From CAJBLF01 sp964463255 (lineage in GTDB: Bacteria; Patescibacteriota; Gracilibacteria; Absconditabacterales; Absconditicoccaceae): DNA of 14,890 bases. The translations under genes and the position numbers were made by a program. The notes under the pieces are model-generated. The model saw nothing but the letters and a program-made list of their open reading frames with translations. It was not told the origin of the DNA and did not search any database. Below are positions 14,824 through 14,890 of the stretch, piece after piece (position 1 is the first letter of the stretch; every line of letters starts with the position of its first letter). Location: positions 1 through 14,890 of the forward strand of contig CAYXBC010000066.1 of assembly GCA_964463255.1 (NCBI GenBank), written 5' to 3'.

Positions 14824-14890
14824 ATGAAACACCTTTCTATAACTGAAAGAGATCAAATACAAATATTACTATCAAGATGGTATACTCATA
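14824..14890 (+). CDS. Probable IS30-family transposase, N-terminal fragment (cut by window end)
   Basis: Only 22 residues are visible: MKHLSITERDQIQILLSRWY and two more. The pattern KHLSxxERxxIxxLL is the first helix of the HTH_38 domain that opens IS30-family transposases (typically followed by IAxxLGRSxSTIxREI). It would bind the element's inverted repeats, with a DDE integrase domain further on. The usual Gly after LL is Trp here (UGG), a one-base change from the UGA glycine codon. The gene runs off the window, so completeness is unknown. Confidence 0.6.
   Translation, partial: MKHLSITERDQIQILLSRWYTH

Overview
The window comes from an AT-rich bacterium that reads UGA as glycine (translation table 25). 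This points to the Gracilibacteria (BD1-5) or Absconditabacteria (SR1) branch of the candidate phyla radiation. Read with the standard code, nearly every gene is broken. Read with UGA = Gly, the pieces join into full-length proteins, and the UGA codons fall on invariant glycines: MutS Walker A, the GRLD motif of an RsuA-type pseudouridine synthase, and motif 2 of a SpoU methyltransferase. I count about 83 in-frame UGA codons. Every complete CDS, as annotated here, ends in TAA.

Layout. Bases 1-372 hold a probable structured non-coding RNA with its own promoter and terminator. It lies between two copies of a 39-bp direct repeat, and the second copy contains the start of mtgA (362-1108, +). A minus-strand group follows: a DedA-family membrane protein (2687-2064), a small Trp-rich protein (2053-1688 or shorter) and a 179-aa anchored protein (1676-1137). 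Bases 2690-2990 have no gene but carry 7-bp-periodic repeats. A plus-strand pair then encodes a SAM methyltransferase and a SpoU RNA methyltransferase, with starts and stops overlapping by 8 bp, followed by a small Cys-rich protein. Four minus-strand genes run from 9368 down to 4678: a 728-aa anchored protein of unknown family, a DEDDy exonuclease-like protein, a second SAM methyltransferase and a PsbP-like lipoprotein. At 9412-9482 two promoters diverge; the rightward one drives a small Pro/Thr/Val-rich lipoprotein, followed by the pseudouridine synthase. The right third is mutS, an unrecognised 259-aa protein and a MazG-like hydrolase, all minus strand in operon-like spacing. Beyond a terminator lie an 80-aa minus-strand protein and the first codons of a probable IS30-type transposase that runs off the window.

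Much of the content is informational: mismatch repair, nucleotide-pool cleaning, RNA methylation and pseudouridylation, and an exonuclease. The rest is cell envelope: glycosyltransferase, DedA, lipoproteins. Few genes have a clear Shine-Dalgarno sequence.

The most unusual signal is a family of degenerate heptanucleotide tandem repeats (roughly TTGRNNN). It occurs three times inside mutS, in frame and partly translated through UGA = Gly, and again in the intergenic regions near 2.8 and 6.1 kb, where it sits beside a conserved 16-bp core. A second anomaly is a strong intrinsic terminator just downstream of a UGA codon at 1802, which suggests that the small gene there may end, or once ended, at UGA.
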